From NCBI GenBank assembly GCA_009784445.1, contig WRBQ01000010.1, forward strand, positions 1 through 55,834: a DNA stretch of 55,834 nt. The letters are read 5' to 3'. Below the pieces are notes generated by a model that worked only from the letters and a program-made list of their open reading frames with translations, was not told the origin of the DNA and did not search any database. This stretch comes from Oscillospiraceae bacterium (GTDB taxonomy: Bacteria > Bacillota > Clostridia > Oscillospirales > Acutalibacteraceae). The position numbers were made by a program, and so were the translations under genes. Of the stretch, positions 1 through 8,130 are shown piece by piece. Every line of letters starts with the position of its first letter. Position 1 is the first letter of the stretch.

Positions 1-31
1 AACATTTTAGAACATAGAGGAACTTTACATC

Positions 32-1132
32 ATGAAACTGGGAATTGTAGGTCTGCCCAACGTGGGCAAAAGCACGCTGTTTAACGTGCTAACGAATGCA
101 GGCGCACAAAGCGCGAACTACGCTTTTTGCACCATTGAGCCTAACGTGGGCATGGCCGCCGTGCCGGACGAACGCATCAGCGCATTGGCAGAACTATACC
201 AACCAGCCAAAATCACCCCAGCAGTGATTGAATTTGTGGACATCGCAGGCCTAGTGCGCGGTGCCGCACAAGGCGAGGGTCTCGGCAACAAGTTTCTGTC
301 CAACATCCGCGAGGTGGACGCCGTCATTCACGTGGTGCGCTGCTTTGAGGACGACGACATCATTCACGTGGAGGGCAGTGTTGACCCCGCGCGCGACATC
401 GAAACCATTACTCTGGAGCTGATTTTCTCCGACATGGAGCTGCTTGAGCGCCGCATTGAGCGTGGCAGCAAAACCGTGAAAGTGCTGGGCAATGTCATGC
501 GTGCCGAGCTTGACTTGGCCCGCGGGTTGTATGCTCACCTCGAAAGCGGCAAGGTCGCGCGAACCTACCCCTGCCAACCGCACGAGCGCGAGCAAATCAA
601 CACATGGGCACTGCTCACTACCAAGCCCGTGATTTACGTGTGCAACTTCAGCGAGGCGGACTACACCGGCGGCAACATCGAAATCCACGCGAATTATCAA
701 ACCGTGCAGGCCATCGCCGCCAAAGAAGATTGCGCAACGCTGCCGGTTTGCGCTGAAATTGAGGCTCAAGTGGCCGAGCTGGACGCCGACGAACGCGCAC
801 TGTTCTTGGGCGAGCTGGGCATCACCAGCGGCGGGCTTGATTTACTCATTCAGCGCAGCTATGACCTGCTGGGGTTGATTTCCTACCTCACCGCAGGTAA
901 ACCCGAGGTGCGCGCTTGGACCATCACCCGCGGAACGAAAGCACCGCAGGCCGCAGGCAAAATCCACACGGACTTTGAGCGCGGCTTCATTCGTGCAGAA
1001 ACCATCGGCTTTGATGATCTCATGCGCTGTGGCAACATGGTCGCCGCCAAAGAGCAGGGTCTAGTGCGTAGCGAGGGCAAGGAATACGTGGTGCAAGATG
1101 GCGATGTGATTCTCTTCCGGTTTAATGTGTAA
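32..1132 (+). CDS. ychF: Ribosome-associated ATPase YchF/Ola1
   Basis: This is the universally conserved Obg-family P-loop ATPase YchF (366 aa), which binds ribosomes and is linked to translation and stress control. The G1 motif NVGKST lies at about residues 10-15. NxxE (NFSE, about residue 208) replaces the GTPase NKxD, the known signature for ATP preference. The C-terminal third, ending in DGDVILFRFNV, is the TGS domain. Length is normal for the family. The ATG at 32 follows AGAGG at 16-20. It is a single gene closed by a terminator; anything upstream lies outside the window. Confidence 0.97.
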   Translation: MKLGIVGLPNVGKSTLFNVLTNAGAQSANYAFCTIEPNVGMAAVPDERISALAELYQPAKITPAVIEFVDIAGLVRGAAQGEGLGNKFLSNIREVDAVIHVVRCFEDDDIIHVEGSVDPARDIETITLELIFSDMELLERRIERGSKTVKVLGNVMRAELDLARGLYAHLESGKVARTYPCQPHEREQINTWALLTTKPVIYVCNFSEADYTGGNIEIHANYQTVQAIAAKEDCATLPVCAEIEAQVAELDADERALFLGELGITSGGLDLLIQRSYDLLGLISYLTAGKPEVRAWTITRGTKAPQAAGKIHTDFERGFIRAETIGFDDLMRCGNMVAAKEQGLVRSEGKEYVVQDGDVILFRFNV

Positions 1133-1140
1133 CACAACAA

Positions 1141-1172
1141 ACCCCACTCATCTGAGTGGGGTGTTTATTTTA
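1141..1172 (+). terminator. Rho-independent terminator of ychF
   Basis: An 8-bp perfect stem (CCCCACTC / GAGTGGGG) with loop ATCT is followed by a T-rich run (TGTTTATTTTAT), 10 bp after the ychF stop. Confidence 0.9.
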
Positions 1173-1184
1173 TCAGACCTGTGG

Positions 1185-1260
1185 GTAGGGGCGGCCATTG
1201 GCCGTCCGTGATTTGATGGCGGCGTGCTTGAGGAGCGGACGCGCAATGCGCGCCCCTACA
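1185..1260. repeat. GTAGGG-ended palindromic element, copy 1
   Basis: The 76-bp element opens with GTAGGGGCGGCC and closes with GCGCGCCCCTAC. It contains two local palindromes (GGCCATTGGCC and GCGCAATGCGC). The same arms recur at 4739, 26030, 27732 and 29345, and half-copies at 14685, 31182, 32080 and 45728. It lies between converging genes and has no coding potential. Confidence 0.85.
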
Positions 1261-1263
1261 TCA

Positions 1264-1800
1264 TCAATCCAAAAACAGATACTGGTAGATAATCTGCACC
1301 ACTGCGCCGTCGCGCACTGCAATTTGCAGCGTGCTGCGGCCCTGGTTGAAGTAGTAGAACCCGTTCACTTCGCGGTCATATTGCCCATACAGCCGCTCAA
1401 CCTCTGCTGCTGCTGCGCCGATATACAAGCCCTCGGGGGTGGCCACACTGTCGTCGGTCAGGCGCACACCTGCGATGAACGGTGCGCTGCCGTCGGCGGG
1501 GTAAGTGAGATACAGAATCATGCCGGGGAAGCGCAGGGTGACGTCTTCGCCCTCAATGGCGCAGTTGGGTTCGCGCATTTCATCCAAGGCTGGGCCAAGA
1601 GCAGCCAGCGCAGGCTCGGGCAGTGCACCCATGGTGATTTGCACGTTGCGATACACAAAGCTGTGGTTAACTTGCCTCGCGGGAGCTTGCTGCGTGGTTC
1701 GGGTCACGTCGTTGTCGTTAACGTTGTTGGTGTTGCCGCCGCAAGCCGCAAGGGCAAAGCCCAGTGCAGCAACGATGACAATTGCGATGATTTTTTTCAT
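1264..1800 (-). CDS. Small lipoprotein, last gene of the Dlt-like operon
   Basis: This 178-aa predicted lipoprotein has an N-terminal signal (MKKIIAIVIVAALGFALAAC) ending in a lipobox with Cys at about residue 20. A Thr/Asn-rich spacer and a compact C-terminal domain of about 120 residues of unknown family follow. The domain resembles small secreted proteins with short beta strands, but I recognise no catalytic motif. The ATG at 1800 follows AAAGGAG, a better start than the longer frame that runs into the upstream gene. It lies 19 bp after the DltD-like gene on the same strand, so it is probably co-transcribed with the envelope operon. Its function is unknown. Confidence 0.75.
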   Translation of the reverse strand: MKKIIAIVIVAALGFALAACGGNTNNVNDNDVTRTTQQAPARQVNHSFVYRNVQITMGALPEPALAALGPALDEMREPNCAIEGEDVTLRFPGMILYLTYPADGSAPFIAGVRLTDDSVATPEGLYIGAAAAEVERLYGQYDREVNGFYYFNQGRSTLQIAVRDGAVVQIIYQYLFLD

Positions 1801-1819
1801 GGTAGATTTTCTCCTTTGA

Positions 1820-2896
1820 TTATGATAGCGCGTTGCGCAACAATATGCTGTAATACACCCGTCCGGTTTCGGCGATTTCGGCTTCTTGGGCAGCCTGCCA
1901 TGCGCGGTATTGCGTGGCAAGTTGCTGCCAGTGGGCATCCAGTGCGGGGTCGCCGCGGCGGTCGCTGAGCGAAGGCGCGTTGTCCATCAGCCATGGCGCA
2001 AGATAACGGGTGAGCCGTTCGGCACCGGCCAGATTCAAGTTCAGCCCGCCGTTGAAGGTGTGATACTGATGGTCAATGGTGTCTGTCATGGTGATGGCGT
2101 TGAAGTAGGGCAGGTTGTGCCGTGCCGCGAAATCAACCACCCAAGCATCCCATTCGTCGTGCCAGTGGGGCATCAGGCTGGGCGCCTTGAAGAGTATCAA
2201 CTCTACGCCGTGCTCCTGCGTAATGGCCAAAATGTCATACAGCGCGTCAATGGCCTGTTGCCCAAAGCTATAGTCCGACAGCATGGCCGGCGGGGGAATC
2301 CAGCCAACGGGCAGCACATCGGCCCGCATCACAAAGCCGTTGATCGAAACCGGTGCACGTCGCAAAAAGAAGGTGAAGTCTTCGCGCGAAATCTCTTGCC
2401 AGCGTGAGTGAAAACGCAGCAGCGGGAACACATACGACAGCATGCTTTCTTCCGGTGTCATGGATTCACGCACGCTGCGCAGCATGGGCAAGCTCAGGCG
2501 CATGCCATCGAACACCATGCGGTTGTAAGGCTCGCCATCGTGCGGCGGCGAGGGATACATCAGCGCTTGAATGCTCAGCAGCACCGCGCGCGGGGTTTCG
2601 TGCCGCAGGGTATCCTCCAGCATGGCGCGGCTGTGCCACAGTAGCTGCTGCGGGTTGCCGCGAATGAACGCCGGCACGCCATATTCCTCCCACAGCACCA
2701 CGGGCGAAATATTAGAATACACCTCGCACGAGCCGATGATAATTAAATCATGCGCAAAATTACTTTGATAATACTCAGCGGTCAGCGCCCCTTCAAATGG
2801 GTTGGTCATATATTTGGGCATTAGCAACCGCTGCATCGCCCAAAAGGCTGTGCAGAAAAACACAAAAGCCAGTATAATAGAGAGGATACGTTTCAT
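1820..2896 (-). CDS. DltD/AlgX-like extracytoplasmic protein (SGNH-like fold)
   Basis: The protein (358 aa) has one N-terminal TM segment (residues 4-24) and an exported domain of the DltD/AlgJ/DHHW type, which usually partners an MBOAT in modifying surface polymers. The motif IIIGSCE (about residues 52-58) occupies the catalytic-serine block of this family. The C-terminal block NGGLNLNLAGA sits where DltD-type proteins usually carry an Asp-x-x-His pair, and no His is visible there. It may therefore be a binding or delivery subunit instead of an esterase. The gene follows the MBOAT by 15 bp. The family call rests on context and motifs. Confidence 0.7.
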   Translation of the reverse strand: MKRILSIILAFVFFCTAFWAMQRLLMPKYMTNPFEGALTAEYYQSNFAHDLIIIGSCEVYSNISPVVLWEEYGVPAFIRGNPQQLLWHSRAMLEDTLRHETPRAVLLSIQALMYPSPPHDGEPYNRMVFDGMRLSLPMLRSVRESMTPEESMLSYVFPLLRFHSRWQEISREDFTFFLRRAPVSINGFVMRADVLPVGWIPPPAMLSDYSFGQQAIDALYDILAITQEHGVELILFKAPSLMPHWHDEWDAWVVDFAARHNLPYFNAITMTDTIDHQYHTFNGGLNLNLAGAERLTRYLAPWLMDNAPSLSDRRGDPALDAHWQQLATQYRAWQAAQEAEIAETGRVYYSILLRNALS

Positions 2897-2911
2897 AAAG
2901 CTCCGTAAAAA

Positions 2912-4426
2912 TTAAAATTGCATATAGAAGAAGTATTGCATATCGAATCCAAGCCCATACGTGCCGAAGATGAAAATCGCAAGTACCAGCAATGCCCAGA
3001 ATATCGCGGGTGGGCGCTTGGCGGGTGCATCACCGCGGGCCTCGCGGCGGAACCACGGCACGGCAATCAGCACAACAACGGCCAAGCCAGCCACCAGCCA
3101 TTCCAGTGGCGCAAGATCGAACCACACGTCGTTTTCGCCAAAGTAGCGGAAAAACGCGCCGAACTGCGGGTTTGTGATGAACGACGCAAAATGGCGGAAA
3201 GTCAACGGCACGTCAAAATAAATGTCAAACGAGCGAATCAGCGTGAGCAGCAGGAAGGTGCGCAACACGGCAAAGCATGTGTAAGCTTTGCTTTTGGTGA
3301 AGCTGAATTTCGCATTAAACTTCGCGTAAAGCGGTTTAAGTTCCTGCGAAATCATGATGACCACGCCGTTCGCCAGTCCCCACACGATGAAGTTCCAAGC
3401 CACGCCATGCCAAATGCCTGTGGTGAACCAAGTCACCAGCGTCGCAATGTGAATCTTCAGCCGGGTGGGCAGCTTTTGCAAGGGCTTGGCCACACTCATG
3501 GGATAGAACACGTAATCACGAAACCACGTGCCCATGGTGATGTGCCAGCGCCGCCAGTAGTCAAAAATGTCACGCGCGCGGAAGGGTGAGACGAAGTTTT
3601 CCTCCACGCGAATGCCAAAGCACATGGCAATGCCGATGGAAATATCAATGGCTCCGCTGAAGTCGGCGTAAAGATACGCACCCCATACCAGCATGGTGAA
3701 AAACGCGAACATGCCGCTGTATTCGCCCGGATAGGCACGCAGGTGATTGATGGCCAGCAGCAGCCGAAAGCCAATGATCATCACCTTGAAGAAACCCCAG
3801 ATGATGCGCTGCAATCCGCGGCCAAACATGTCCCAGTCCATGCGTTTTTCGCCCAGCAAGCTGTCGGCCACGTTGTTGTAGCGACTAATGGGCCCAATCA
3901 TCGCATAGGGGAAGAAAATGGTGAACAGCGCAAGCTTCAGCGGATTGCGCTGCACCTCAACCTTGCCCCAAAACACGTCAATCAAATAACCCGAAATGCG
4001 GAACATGTAGTAGGAAATGCCCACGAAGAAAATCATGCTGGGGATAATCTCCACACGCGCAAGCGCCTCAGCGATCTTCACCCCCGCCAGCAAGCTAAAG
4101 TTAAACAGCAGCCCGGCAATCAGCCATGTGCGTTGCTGCCGTTTTTGTGCAGCGTTGTAGGCCTTGCGTTCGTCGCGGGTCATGGCGTCGCGGTGTTGCG
4201 CAACGTGAGCTTTCTGCGCGATTTTCAGCTTGCCCATGTGCATGGCAACGCCATAGCTCACCGCCACCGTTACCAGCATGGCAGCCAACACCGCCCAGCC
4301 CGCTAGGGCATAAAACCCCAAGCTAGCCAGCAGCAACAGCGGCCACTGCGCGCGCTTTGGCAGCGTGTAATACAACACAAACAGCACGCAAAGACCGCCC
4401 AAAAACCAAGGCGAGATAAACGTCAT
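2912..4426 (-). CDS. MBOAT O-acyltransferase (DltB/AlgI-like)
   Basis: This is a membrane-bound O-acyltransferase (504 aa) with about 11 hydrophobic helices. The MBOAT signature is clear: YWRRWHITMGTWFRDYVFYP followed by TGIWHGVAWNFIVWG, whose His is the conserved catalytic residue. DltB moves D-alanine from DltC across the membrane to teichoic acid; AlgI acetylates alginate. The carrier protein and AMP ligase upstream make the DltB role more likely here. The ATG at 4426 follows AGGAG. The upstream 70 bp is a heptamer-repeat hairpin that could modulate expression relative to the carrier gene. The acyl donor and polymer are not determined by sequence. Confidence 0.9.
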   Translation of the reverse strand: MTFISPWFLGGLCVLFVLYYTLPKRAQWPLLLLASLGFYALAGWAVLAAMLVTVAVSYGVAMHMGKLKIAQKAHVAQHRDAMTRDERKAYNAAQKRQQRTWLIAGLLFNFSLLAGVKIAEALARVEIIPSMIFFVGISYYMFRISGYLIDVFWGKVEVQRNPLKLALFTIFFPYAMIGPISRYNNVADSLLGEKRMDWDMFGRGLQRIIWGFFKVMIIGFRLLLAINHLRAYPGEYSGMFAFFTMLVWGAYLYADFSGAIDISIGIAMCFGIRVEENFVSPFRARDIFDYWRRWHITMGTWFRDYVFYPMSVAKPLQKLPTRLKIHIATLVTWFTTGIWHGVAWNFIVWGLANGVVIMISQELKPLYAKFNAKFSFTKSKAYTCFAVLRTFLLLTLIRSFDIYFDVPLTFRHFASFITNPQFGAFFRYFGENDVWFDLAPLEWLVAGLAVVVLIAVPWFRREARGDAPAKRPPAIFWALLVLAIFIFGTYGLGFDMQYFFYMQF

Positions 4427-4435
4427 GTTAGCTCC

Positions 4436-4501
4436 TAGTGGTTAGTGAATAGTGAATAGTGATTAGAAAAACTAACCACTAATCACTATTCACTACTCAC
4501 T
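4436..4501. repeat. Inverted TAGTGNN heptamer array
   Basis: Four 7-bp units (TAGTGGT, TAGTGAA, TAGTGAA, TAGTGAT) then TAGAAAAACTA, then the units in inverse orientation. The array can form a hairpin of about 28 bp in the operon mRNA between the carrier and MBOAT genes. The carrier gene's TGA stop lies in the outermost unit. Related arrays occur at 14608, 22233, 45334 and 45420. Confidence 0.85.
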
Positions 4502-4727
4502 CATCTTCCAGTCTTTCAATCAGTGCCCAAATGGCAGCGGCAGAGTAAAAATGCTCGGGGTCGCCCATCACACTGGGCGGGAACTCGATGTCAAAGCGCT
4601 GCTCAATTTCGGTGATCAGCTCAACCATTTCAAGCGATTGAATTAGCGGGCCGTCGCGGCGGGCATCATAGGTGGCGAAGTCCACGTCGGGATAAAGCTC
4701 GTTGAGCAATTCGAGTAACTTTTCCAT
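4497..4727 (-). CDS. DltC-like acyl/peptidyl carrier protein
   Basis: A 76-aa acidic four-helix carrier protein of DltC size (about 78 aa). It would hold an activated amino acid on a phosphopantetheine arm for transfer by the MBOAT. The attachment serine is probably Ser31 in LIQSLEMVELI, where the usual Asp of the DSL motif is Gln. That is a departure from the canonical recognition motif but leaves the Ser-Leu-Glu core. The ATG at 4727 follows AGGAG. Its TGA lies in the heptamer array. A GTAGGG element separates it from the ligase gene upstream. Confidence 0.85.
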   Translation of the reverse strand: MEKLLELLNELYPDVDFATYDARRDGPLIQSLEMVELITEIEQRFDIEFPPSVMGDPEHFYSAAAIWALIERLEDE

Positions 4728-4738
4728 AGAAATCTCCT

Positions 4739-4813
4739 GTAGGGGCGGCCATTGGCCGTCCGTAAATTTTTATGCAAGTGAAAGAGGCACGGACGCGCAT
4801 TGCGCGTCCCTAC
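4739..4813. repeat. GTAGGG-ended palindromic element, copy 2, overlapping a stop codon
   Basis: The 75-bp element begins GTAGGGGCGGCCATTGG and ends GCGCGTCCCTAC. It fills the gap between the ligase and the carrier gene. Its right end, read on the minus strand, supplies the TAG stop of the AMP ligase (4810-4812). Confidence 0.85.
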
Positions 4814-6306
4814 ACAAACCGCTCCTTTAGGCCATTTCGGTCGATTTTGCCGTTGGGGGTCAGGGGCATGGTGTCAAGCGCATGCAGCACATTGGGTATC
4901 ATATAAGGCGGCAGTTTTGCGCCGAGTTCTGTCTGCAAATCTGCGCGCGCAAGTGTGCTGACTGTGCACAGAATGAGCTTTTTGCGGGCTTCATCAAACA
5001 GGCAACAGGCGGCGGCAACGCCGTCAATGGCAAGCGCTGCGGACTCAATTTCGCCCAGCTCAATGCGATAGCCCGCGCGTTTAATCTGGTGGTCACGCCG
5101 CGAAATAAACAGCAAGTTGTCTGCTTCATCATATTCACCCAAGTCGCCAGTGCGATACACTGGCTCGGCGTAGCGGCTGTGCAGCGGATTTTGCACAAAA
5201 GCCTGTGCCGTGCGTTCGGGGTCAGCATAGTAGCCCAGCGTCACACAGGTGCCACGAATGCAGATTTCGCCCGCTTGTCCGGCTTGGGTGATGCGCTGGT
5301 CATCGTCGTCTAGCAGGAACATATCGGTGTTGCGGAATGGGCGGCCAATGGGCACGCGCGGTGCGTCAAAGTCCGCAGGCAGCTCGTAGTAGCAGCTCAT
5401 GCCCGTGCATTCCGTTGGGCCATATAGATTGATGAACCGCGCCTGTGGGCAAGCTGTTCGCCAAGCCTGTAGCTGCTTTTGTGGGAATACCTCACTGCCG
5501 AAAGCGATGGTATGCAGATGCTGCGGAATCAGTTCATTGAGCACACGCAGCGCGGCAATCATCGTGAAGGCCGACGCCACCCAGCACACGGTATTGATGC
5601 GCTTGTCGTTAAGATAGGTGATGAGCTTCATGGGGAAGCTAAAATAGCTTTTGGGAATAAACCAAGTGCTTGCGCCAAACTTCAGCGTGGGGAATAGCTC
5701 CTTCAAACACGCGTCCACATAAAGCGGTGCCTGGTTGCCAAAGATGGTGTTTTCACTCACCTGCAGCACATCGCTGAGGGTTTCGATGTAGTCAATCACG
5801 CTGCGGTGGCAGGCCACCACGCCCTTGGGCTTGCCGGTTGAACCAGAGGTAAACACGACATAAATGGGGTCGGTGTCGATTTGCTGTGCGGCAATGGCTT
5901 GCAGAGCAGGCTCATTTACGGGTGTGCGGATGATATCATCATATAACAGCGCTTCAACCCCTACAGGCAATTTATCGTGCGTGGTCTCGTCGCAAATGAC
6001 AACGCTGGGTTTGAGCGTATCAAAAATCATGTCGATGCGGTGGCTCGGCATTTCTTCGTCAAGCGGCACGTAGAAACAACCTGCACGCACCACACCAAAA
6101 AACGCACTGACTGCGCACGGCCCTTTTTGCATGAACACCACTACGGGTTCACTAGCGAAGCCTGCGCAGGCAAGTGCTGTGCCAATGGCACGCGAGCGAT
6201 TATCCAATTCTGCAAATGTGAGTTGAACATCGTCATCACAAAACGCGGCCTTGTTCGGCAGCCGCGCGGCGATTTCATCAAGATAGCTTAAGACATTGAT
6301 TCGCAT
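4810..6306 (-). CDS. DltA-like amino-acid:carrier-protein AMP ligase
   Basis: This adenylate-forming enzyme (498 aa) has the NRPS/DltA domain order. The ATP loop is VVFTSGSTGKPKG (about residues 150-162), then NLYGPTECTG (about 295), YRTGDLGEYD (about 385) and C-terminal NGKIDRNGL with the catalytic Lys. It should activate an amino acid as aminoacyl-AMP and load it on the adjacent carrier protein. DltA proper uses D-alanine. The racemase next door belongs to the Asp/Glu family, so the substrate could instead be a D-acidic amino acid. The ATG at 6306 follows AGGAGT and overlaps the racemase 3' end by 19 bp, which implies translational coupling. Confidence 0.9.
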   Translation of the reverse strand: MRINVLSYLDEIAARLPNKAAFCDDDVQLTFAELDNRSRAIGTALACAGFASEPVVVFMQKGPCAVSAFFGVVRAGCFYVPLDEEMPSHRIDMIFDTLKPSVVICDETTHDKLPVGVEALLYDDIIRTPVNEPALQAIAAQQIDTDPIYVVFTSGSTGKPKGVVACHRSVIDYIETLSDVLQVSENTIFGNQAPLYVDACLKELFPTLKFGASTWFIPKSYFSFPMKLITYLNDKRINTVCWVASAFTMIAALRVLNELIPQHLHTIAFGSEVFPQKQLQAWRTACPQARFINLYGPTECTGMSCYYELPADFDAPRVPIGRPFRNTDMFLLDDDDQRITQAGQAGEICIRGTCVTLGYYADPERTAQAFVQNPLHSRYAEPVYRTGDLGEYDEADNLLFISRRDHQIKRAGYRIELGEIESAALAIDGVAAACCLFDEARKKLILCTVSTLARADLQTELGAKLPPYMIPNVLHALDTMPLTPNGKIDRNGLKERFV

Positions 6307-6950
6307 AGTAACTCCTGTGCGAGAATTTTCATGGGATCGGTGAAGTGTATATCAGCTTGATTGAGCAGCGAAAGCTCCGTGCAACCGAGAATCACGGTTT
6401 GCGCGCCGCGTTGCAGCAACGGCTGCGCAAGCATGGTCAAGCTATCAATAGATTGGCCCAATTTCACGGCATTAATGACGTCCATCACAGCTTGGGTGTC
6501 GTGGGGCATAATCACTTCAATGCCCTGTGCTTGCAACGCCCGCACAAACGCGCCGGAGCGATAGCTCCCCAGTGTGCACAGCAGGCCTGCGCGGGTAACG
6601 CCCTGCGCGGCCAAGTGTTGTGCAGTCAGCGCAAGCATGTCCAGCAGGGGAACATCCACAGCAGCTTGCAATTCATCATAAAAATGGTGCGCCGTGGCGC
6701 ATGGCATGGCTAGCACCTGCGCGCCTGCCGCTTGCAACGTTTGCAGGCCACTAATCAGCGCAGGCAGGGGAGAATCCGCACTGTTATTCAGCAAAAATGC
6801 GGTGCGGTCGGGCACGCTGCATTTGCTGTAGACAATCACGTCAGGATGGTCTTGGTCGCAAGTGACGGCATGCATGCGAATGAGCATGTCGTACAGCCGA
6901 CAGCTGGCCGCAGGGCCTAAGCCGCCCAAAACACCAATGGTTTTCATCAT
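6288..6950 (-). CDS. Aspartate/glutamate racemase family protein
   Basis: A 220-aa Asp/Glu/hydantoin racemase-superfamily enzyme. The N-terminal motif is IGVLGGLGPAA. The two cysteines expected for cofactor-independent 1,1-proton transfer are visible: Cys84 in AMPCATAHHF and the second in VILGCTELSLL (about residue 195). Family length is about 230 aa. It overlaps the transglutaminase gene by 4 bp (ATGA type) and the ligase by 19 bp. That places it inside the aminoacylation operon, where it probably supplies the D-amino acid to be loaded. Substrate (Asp, Glu or another) cannot be read from sequence. Confidence 0.9.
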   Translation of the reverse strand: MMKTIGVLGGLGPAASCRLYDMLIRMHAVTCDQDHPDVIVYSKCSVPDRTAFLLNNSADSPLPALISGLQTLQAAGAQVLAMPCATAHHFYDELQAAVDVPLLDMLALTAQHLAAQGVTRAGLLCTLGSYRSGAFVRALQAQGIEVIMPHDTQAVMDVINAVKLGQSIDSLTMLAQPLLQRGAQTVILGCTELSLLNQADIHFTDPMKILAQELLCESMS

Positions 6951-7999
6951 TGTATCACTACCCCCTCGGGCAGTATGGCCGGGTTAAAGCTAAAAAATCC
7001 TGGGCGCTGGTTACTAAACTGTTGCGCCTGCGCTTGTGTGAACATGAAGCCATCATTTGGCAGATTTTGTTGGTTGGGCGTGGGGTCAACATGGTGCCAA
7101 CCGTCGCCAAAGTCAAGCAGCAGCCACACGTGGCGAGCATTGACAATGGGGTAGCGTCGCATGCTGATGGACGGAATACCCACTTGCTCCAGCATGAAGC
7201 GTGTGACGGCGTAAAACACATAGCAATCGCCGCGGCGACGGGTCATGCCCTGCACCACAGATTCAAGCACGTCGCCATGCGTGCCGCCCACGGCATATTG
7301 AATGTTCCAGCGCGCCCAGTTGAAGATTGCACGCGCCTTTTCGGCTTGGGTCATGTCGGGGCGAATGTGTTGGTCCAAAATGGGTTGAACGAGCGCTAGG
7401 GCCTGCTCTTGTGTTGCTGCGCTAACCACCACTCGGCTGGTTGCGCGGCTTTCTTGCCCCATCGGTGTGCGCGCGATGAACACCACTTCATAGGTGCCAG
7501 GGGTGCTCGTGTCCACGGCGGAACTGTCTACCTCAAATGTGGCTTGTCCGCTGCTGTGAGACACCGTGACGCCTTGACGAAACGCCACCGTGCTGCCGCG
7601 TCCCACGTGAATTTCATCGCGTATGCCGGAAAACACTGGCGGCACACCATCTTCCACAATGCGCAACACGCTGATGATGGTCTGGGTTTCGCCTTCGTCA
7701 TTCGTCAGCAGAATGAACACGTTTTGCTCTTGGCTATACAGCGAGGTGTCGGGCTGCTGCGCAAAGGTGGGCATGAAGCGGTTGCGAGCTGTGTATTCGT
7801 TTTGCGCAATGAACTGCCAAGGCGAAAGCTCTGCCCCGGCGTAGGTTTCAACCAGCAGCGAGTTCGCCCAAGGCGGGGGAGCGGGCGGTGCTGCGGGTTC
7901 TAGATTACGCACGAACAACGCCGCTAACGCAAGCAAAAGCCCGGCCAGCAGGCCGAGGATTATCAGCAAAACAAATTTGGTCTTGCGGCGCTTCAGCAG
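6947..7999 (-). CDS. Membrane-anchored transglutaminase-like protein with Ig-type domain
   Basis: The first gene of the operon encodes a protein of about 350 aa. An N-terminal signal anchor is followed by an Ig-like beta domain (about residues 105-195). A transglutaminase/protease-like domain comes last, with Cys in RRGDCYVFYAV, His in ARHVWLLL and Asp in HVDPTPN as the expected triad. Such domains cleave or cross-link proteins at the cell surface. No ATG fits: the in-frame TTG at 7969 would remove the basic N-terminus (KRRKTKF), whereas CTG at 7999 or 7996 keeps it and lies about 7 nt after AAGGAT. I chose CTG at 7999 with moderate confidence. The enzyme's link to aminoacylation is inferred only from the operon. 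Confidence 0.85.
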   Translation of the reverse strand: MLKRRKTKFVLLIILGLLAGLLLALAALFVRNLEPAAPPAPPPWANSLLVETYAGAELSPWQFIAQNEYTARNRFMPTFAQQPDTSLYSQEQNVFILLTNDEGETQTIISVLRIVEDGVPPVFSGIRDEIHVGRGSTVAFRQGVTVSHSSGQATFEVDSSAVDTSTPGTYEVVFIARTPMGQESRATSRVVVSAATQEQALALVQPILDQHIRPDMTQAEKARAIFNWARWNIQYAVGGTHGDVLESVVQGMTRRRGDCYVFYAVTRFMLEQVGIPSISMRRYPIVNARHVWLLLDFGDGWHHVDPTPNQQNLPNDGFMFTQAQAQQFSNQRPGFFSFNPAILPEGVVIQ

Positions 8000-8022
8000 T
8001 CATCACATCCTTATCCATACTA

Positions 8023-8051
8023 AGTATACCCTAATTCGACGATTTTGTCAA
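8023..8051 (-). promoter_or_regulatory. Promoter of the Dlt-like operon
   Basis: Read on the minus strand, TTGACA (8051-8046) and TATACT (8028-8023) are separated by exactly 17 bp, about 20 bp before the operon's first start. It is divergent from the promoter at 8078-8106. Confidence 0.85.
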
Positions 8052-8077
8052 GCAACTTTCGGTTGCGGGGAATTTTC

Positions 8078-8106
8078 TTGCAATTGTTATATAGGTGTGT
8101 TATAAT
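8078..8106 (+). promoter_or_regulatory. Promoter of the gene at 8131
   Basis: TTGCAA (8078-8083), a 17-bp spacer and TATAAT (8101-8106), 24 bp before the start codon. Confidence 0.85.
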
Positions 8107-8130
8107 GATTATGGACAGGAGGCGTTGCGG

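Noticed and set aside
1185..1260. GTAGGG element as a transcription terminator
   Set aside because: No T-run follows either arm, and copies occur inside operons such as 4739-4813 that must be read through.
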